A stretch of DNA of 64,000 nucleotides from Coniella vitis. Its lineage: Eukaryota; Ascomycota; Sordariomycetes; Diaporthales; Schizoparmaceae. Of the stretch, positions 60,249-64,000 are shown one piece after another; the stretch's first letter is position 1, and every line of letters begins with the position of its first letter. The notes under the pieces are model-generated. The model was not told the DNA's origin, did no database searches, and saw nothing but the letters and a program-made list of their open reading frames with translations. The stretch lies in contig WUJK01000001.1 of the NCBI GenBank assembly GCA_011317545.1, forward strand, positions 4,755,001 through 4,819,000. The letters run 5' to 3'. The translations under genes and the position numbers were made by a program.

Positions 60249-61115
60249 TCAATAATCCGCCGTCTTACGCACAGTCCTCTTCCAGACCACATGGCTCTGC
60301 CAGGCCATAGGGTTACAGGCCGTGCTTGGATATCCCATATACTCGGTCGTATATTCAACACAATCCACCTTGTGGTTTTCCTCCTTCTCCTTCCCTTGAT
60401 ATCGCAACGGTCGCATCAGCATTTTTTCTTGACAGCCATCCCAGAACCTGTTCTCCCTTCCATGAACCTTTGCCTGTCGTATGGCGGCACCCAGCATTTC
60501 CCTATATGCACGCAGCCCGAGCCTCCCCTCCGGCATACAGATACAGCCCTGGTCCATAACCGACTGATCATGCGCAGACCGCTGCCGCAACATTTCCCAG
60601 TCGCGCAAACCCAATAACAGCTCGACCAGCTTCTGCCTGTCCTTGAGCAGTGGTGCAACCTCTGTTTGCCCAAAGCGCTCTTCTTCATCAAAATTAGGCT
60701 GAACGCTGCGCGTAGCAGAGATGTATGTCACAGGGAAGGAGGCGTTGGTTTCGAAAGATTCCACGCCATAGGAGCGCATAGAGGCAATGGTGAAATCAGC
60801 GACGGTTAGCCATCCTTTGGTTGCGCCGTTGATGGGTAGCTCCACTGGAGTGAAAAGGCAAGAGAAGGAGGATGAGGGCGTATTCCCAACGCCACCGCGG
60901 CCTGCGTGGAGTTCTGGGATGGAGACTGCGATGGGCCTGCCCGTCTGCCGCTTCTCAAAATCGTGGAGAGTAGTCTCGCTTGGATGAACAAGGCATGCAC
61001 TGTAGTCTGATCGATTTGGTATCAAGGGGTGGCTGTTGACGCGCATGGGAATGCACTGGGGAAGCCCAAGGCCCCTGTCGTCCAGGACCGGTACGAATGG
61101 TCTCATTCGTGCCAT
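60249..61115 (-). CDS. Hypothetical protein, 288 aa
   Basis: I do not recognise this protein. It is an uninterrupted frame from an ATG at 61115 (MARMRPFVPVLDDRG) to TGA at 60249, long for chance in this mixed-composition DNA. The translation has balanced composition with no simple repeats. It includes a hydrophobic stretch with GWLTVADFTIASM near 100, a charged helix-like segment KDRQKLVELLLGLRDWEMLR near 160, and a Lys/Arg-rich C-terminus (WKRTVRKTADY). No signal peptide or membrane helix is evident. It may be a lineage-restricted gene, and upstream exons are possible. Position gives no hint of function: it converges on IES1 and diverges from MKT1. Confidence 0.55.
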   Translation of the reverse strand: MARMRPFVPVLDDRGLGLPQCIPMRVNSHPLIPNRSDYSACLVHPSETTLHDFEKRQTGRPIAVSIPELHAGRGGVGNTPSSSFSCLFTPVELPINGATKGWLTVADFTIASMRSYGVESFETNASFPVTYISATRSVQPNFDEEERFGQTEVAPLLKDRQKLVELLLGLRDWEMLRQRSAHDQSVMDQGCICMPEGRLGLRAYREMLGAAIRQAKVHGRENRFWDGCQEKMLMRPLRYQGKEKEENHKVDCVEYTTEYMGYPSTACNPMAWQSHVVWKRTVRKTADY

Positions 61116-62753
61116 GGAAGCGGTTCAGGGAGGGGAGCAAGAGGAGTCGCTCAAGCCTCAGTCGAGCTCGGTTGTGACAAGGGCTGTAGCGGTTGACCAC
61201 GACGATTCGAAAACAACGTACTTGATCAGCTTTGGTGCACTGTTGATCAACATCACCACAGAATGAGTGTCTAGACAGTTTTCAAGCCGTCAAGGCAAAA
61301 AGAAGCGGTTCCGGGCAACAGTGAAAACAAGGGTTTCAGTTGAACGATTGTCGAAAGCTCAGCTAGACCAGAGACACGCGACTACCAGCCGCCTCGGATG
61401 ATAACAACATTGGGTCCTCGTTACAACGATCATGCTGATCCAAGATGTTCCTTGCAGAGTAACAGGAAGATATGAGAAGTGAGGAGGCACTACCCGCTCA
61501 TCATACTGGAGCCTGCCTGAAAGACTGCGCGTATTCAGTTTCACTTGTTAAGAGTCGAACCTCATCGCCAGACTTGGTAGTCATGGTCAGACTTTGCCTG
61601 GTCCGCATACAGAGTAGTGTGTTCTTGGACACTCTCCTGGTAGTATAAAAGCACTCAAATCATACGGAGATGTGTGTGAGAAGGAAAGACGGAAGGAGGT
61701 CGGCCAGGCAGATGATCCGGTCCGCAGTTGAGAGGCAGGAGGTGGCTGCAGGGGAAGTACCATGTACTGGGCCGCGGGCGGGCGCTAGGCCAGGGTCCAA
61801 GCGGGGGCCCCAAAGTCGCTACAGTGGCAGTGAGTGGGATGTATCGCCGAGCAGGGGCGGCATCCCTGCCTGCTTTGGTGCTCTAGATCGTTTGTGGACG
61901 GGGACGGCACCGCAACAAGCACAGCTCACTGCCACTGCAAAAGCGCCCACCAAAACTGTCTCTGCACCTCACTCAACCACTGTCAGGTACGGCTTAGCAG
62001 CTCAACTCCTCCTCCTCCTCCTTCCCCTCCTACCCAACAAACGGCGCTTCACAAACGACGAAAGCAGCACAGTCCGTCGCCAGCCACGCCGCGCCGCGCC
62101 TGGCTAACCTCTTCTGCCCTCCAGACAACTGCCCGTCCTGCTGCCGACGCCCGGGTGCGCGTCATCGCCTACCGAGCCACAAAGTTCAGCCAGCAGGTGC
62201 CGCTTGCCTCGAAGCCTTAAACTCGTCCTTTCTTCCTCCTCTTATCGTTGCCGTTCTTCTTTAAAGGTCCTCCTTCCCTTCCATCGTCCGACCTGCTGCC
62301 TCTATTCTGCCTTGGCGACTGCACCAGTGTCTGCCTGAGCGAGTCTTTCGACCTAAGCTCGAGCCATTCTTTTCCACCGCGCCTCCTTTCCCATCACCCT
62401 CGTTCGAACGTCCCGACCCGCCTCCGACTTTGCCAACCTTCCCTCTCGCCTCGCAGACCTGCGCCTGCCCACCAGCCCTCGGCGTCAACCCCAGCTCGTC
62501 GTGCGAACCCATACCCTTCGCACCCGCAAATACTCCCTGCCAACCCCGCCACGCGTGGTTTCATCGGGACTCTGTCCTGCGCACACCATACTGGGCTCCT
62601 GATTGCCTCTGGCGCATACCCTATACGTATACACGCGCAACGTGTTCGCTGCAACCATTCACGTTGGTGTCTTGTTGTCCATTGCGAGACCGGGATTGCT
62701 TGTCCCAATCAGCCGTCCAATTCTAGAGCACTCAGATATCCTGCACGGTAGAC
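61116..62753. other. Divergent promoter region, hypothetical gene and MKT1
   Basis: This 1.6-kb spacer ends in a pyrimidine-rich leader (62000-62750) typical of fungal housekeeping genes. The 167-codon plus frame at 62248-62751 is Pro/Ser/Cys-rich and lacks a domain, so I read it as 5' UTR. Confidence 0.6.
61644..61650 (+). promoter_or_regulatory. Candidate TATA box
   Basis: TATAAAA lies 1.1 kb before the MKT1 start. It would fit a long leader, but no transcription start is known and it may be chance. Confidence 0.25.
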
Positions 62754-64000
62754 ATGTCTAGTAAGTCATTCATTTACCCATCTGCATGTTCTAGTTCCCT
62801 ACCAAGCTACACTGTGCTTCTGAACATCACCTCTTTCTGCCGTCAAGCTTCCTCTCCAGAGCTAAAGCACCTATTCTTGTTGCGTCCCCTCCTGGAGCAA
62901 ACTGACCAGTTCCGTAGTTCCCCCGAAAAACAAGGAAGATGCCTTCATCGATCAGTTCGTCGGGTAAGCACATATCACTATGGTCTTCAGTATATGGCGC
63001 AGCAGTGCACTGATGCTTGGGCACCAATTTCTAGTTTCGGCGACGTCTCCGACCTGAAGGAAAACTCCATCGCCATCGACGCGACCTACTATCTCTCCCG
63101 CATTCGCGGCCAGGAACCTCTTGTTACCGCCTTAGGTGGCCCTATGGCGGCTGAACAGAGCATCATTGACGATCTGGACTCATGGAAGGCAAACGACACG
63201 ACACCTTTTTTCATATTCGACGGCTGCCTGGTCAAGGGCGAATACGAACAGACTGTCAGACTAGGGCTTGAAGCCAACTACGGCACCGAGCATGCTTGGA
63301 ATCTCTATGCTGAAAACAAAGCACAAGAAGCGGTGACCAACTTTGGCACATGGTCAGGTACGCTCAGCACGCCCGTTTTGGAGCGACTTACTTTTCGCTA
63401 ACTTCGTCTGCAGGCGCGTACCGCCCACAGTCACTCTATCCCATGCTCCAATCGATCCTCAGAAAGCGCGATCTTCATTTCCTAGTGGCTCCGTCCAAGG
63501 CTGTTGCACAGATCGCATACTTTTCACGAGAGGAGGTCATGTGCGGTGCCATTATGGGACCCCGCGAGCTTTTGCTCTACCCCATCAAGGACGCAGTGAT
63601 ACAGGAAATCGACTGGGAATCCAATAAATTCACCGCCATTGACAGAACTGCTTTGATGACCTCATTGGGCGTTGATGAGTCAGTCTTTGTCGACGCGCTT
63701 CTCATCACCGGCTGTTCCTTTCTCCCTCCCTTTCCCGCTCGCGCTCAACCTCACCAAGCTGCCAATACTGTCCGTGATGCCGTCAACATGCTTAGGACGA
63801 ATGGCAAGCATGTCAAGCAGCTCTGCAGTTCCTTTGATGATGTCCTGTTGAAGGACCAGCCTGACTGGTTTGACAAGTTCTGCAAAGCCCGCATGATCGT
63901 CAAGCACTTTACATACATCAATGAAAACGGTACGGTGGAGATTGCCAACGATGACACACTTACCACTGACTCACACGAATATCTGGGTATCAAGCTTCCT
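62754..64000 (+). CDS. MKT1: Mkt1-like post-transcriptional regulator (XPG-related), 3' end outside window
   Basis: Four exons are visible (62754-62760, 62918-62963, 63035-63357, 63414-64000), giving the first 321 residues. The gene continues past the window. The 7-nt first exon (ATGTCTA) joins by a 157-nt intron with a CTGAC branch site to IPPKNKEDAFIDQFVG. The next intron ends at TTTCTAG before FGDVSDLKENSIAIDATYYL. The XPG-N-like part (IAIDATYYLSRI, FFIFDGCLV) and the XPG-I-like part (LHFLVAPSKAVAQIAYF, GAIMGPRELLLYPI, FTAIDRTALMTSLGVDES) follow the order seen in yeast Mkt1. Mkt1 works with Pbp1 to control mRNA translation and stability. Acidic nuclease residues of true XPG enzymes are not all present, as is known for Mkt1. 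The first two exon boundaries are the least certain part. Confidence 0.88.

Noticed and set aside
61540..61600. Possible tRNA T-arm (GGTTCGA on the minus strand)
   Set aside because: The flanking bases do not pair into a 5-bp stem, and no D-arm or anticodon arm could be placed.
62248..62751. 167-codon frame before MKT1
   Set aside because: It is a Pro/Ser/Cys-rich translation of a pyrimidine-rich leader; no domain is present and it stops directly before the MKT1 start.

Overview
The window is nuclear DNA from a filamentous ascomycete (Pezizomycotina, most likely a Sordariomycete close to Hypocreales). The evidence is single-copy eukaryotic housekeeping genes interrupted by short introns of about 50-160 nt. 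Most introns have a GT(A/G)-AG boundary and a CTAAC/CTGAC-like branch site. Nuclear cap-binding CBP80, SF3b49, GSK3, an INO80 subunit, Cdc34 and Mkt1 are all present. The genus cannot be fixed from sequence alone. I found no rRNA, tRNA, CRISPR array, intact transposon or bacterial-type operon.

The window has two halves. Positions 1-30.8 kb are gene-poor: 1-14.2 kb holds no confident gene (one possible relic at 11.7-12.3 kb), followed by a mitochondrial carrier (minus), SF3b49 (plus), a 2H phosphoesterase (plus), and 9.4 kb of non-coding sequence up to GSK3. This half is full of microsatellites, homopolymer runs and a dispersed 9-mer, TACTATGTA or its complement. I counted at least 27 copies in the window, all outside coding sequence, against about 0.5 expected by chance.

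Positions 30.8-64 kb are gene-dense. GSK3 and CBP80 lie in tandem on plus. Four minus-strand genes follow: an RA-PH adaptor, a MAT2B/RmlD-like reductase, a Rup1/Ucp6-like ubiquitin-binding protein and the E2 enzyme Cdc34. Then come an ATP-dependent DNA ligase paralogue (plus), a 2-oxoglutarate dioxygenase (minus), INO80 subunit Ies1 (plus), an unrecognised 288-aa protein (minus) and the 5' part of MKT1 (plus, cut by the window end). Total coding sequence is about 22.3 kb, or 35 percent.

The genes do not form one pathway or a metabolite cluster. Functions group loosely: RNA processing and translation control (SF3b49, CBP80, Mkt1), signalling (GSK3, RA-PH), ubiquitin (Rup1-like next to Cdc34) and DNA/chromatin (ligase, Ies1). 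Gene models were assembled by hand from splice signals, reading-frame continuity and family conservation. Several depend on very small exons (7, 14, 17 and 20 nt) that ORF-based annotation would miss. The best candidates for something undescribed are the TACTATGTA family, the two large gene-poor blocks, the ligase paralogue with an altered motif I, and the possible relic gene at 11.7-12.3 kb.
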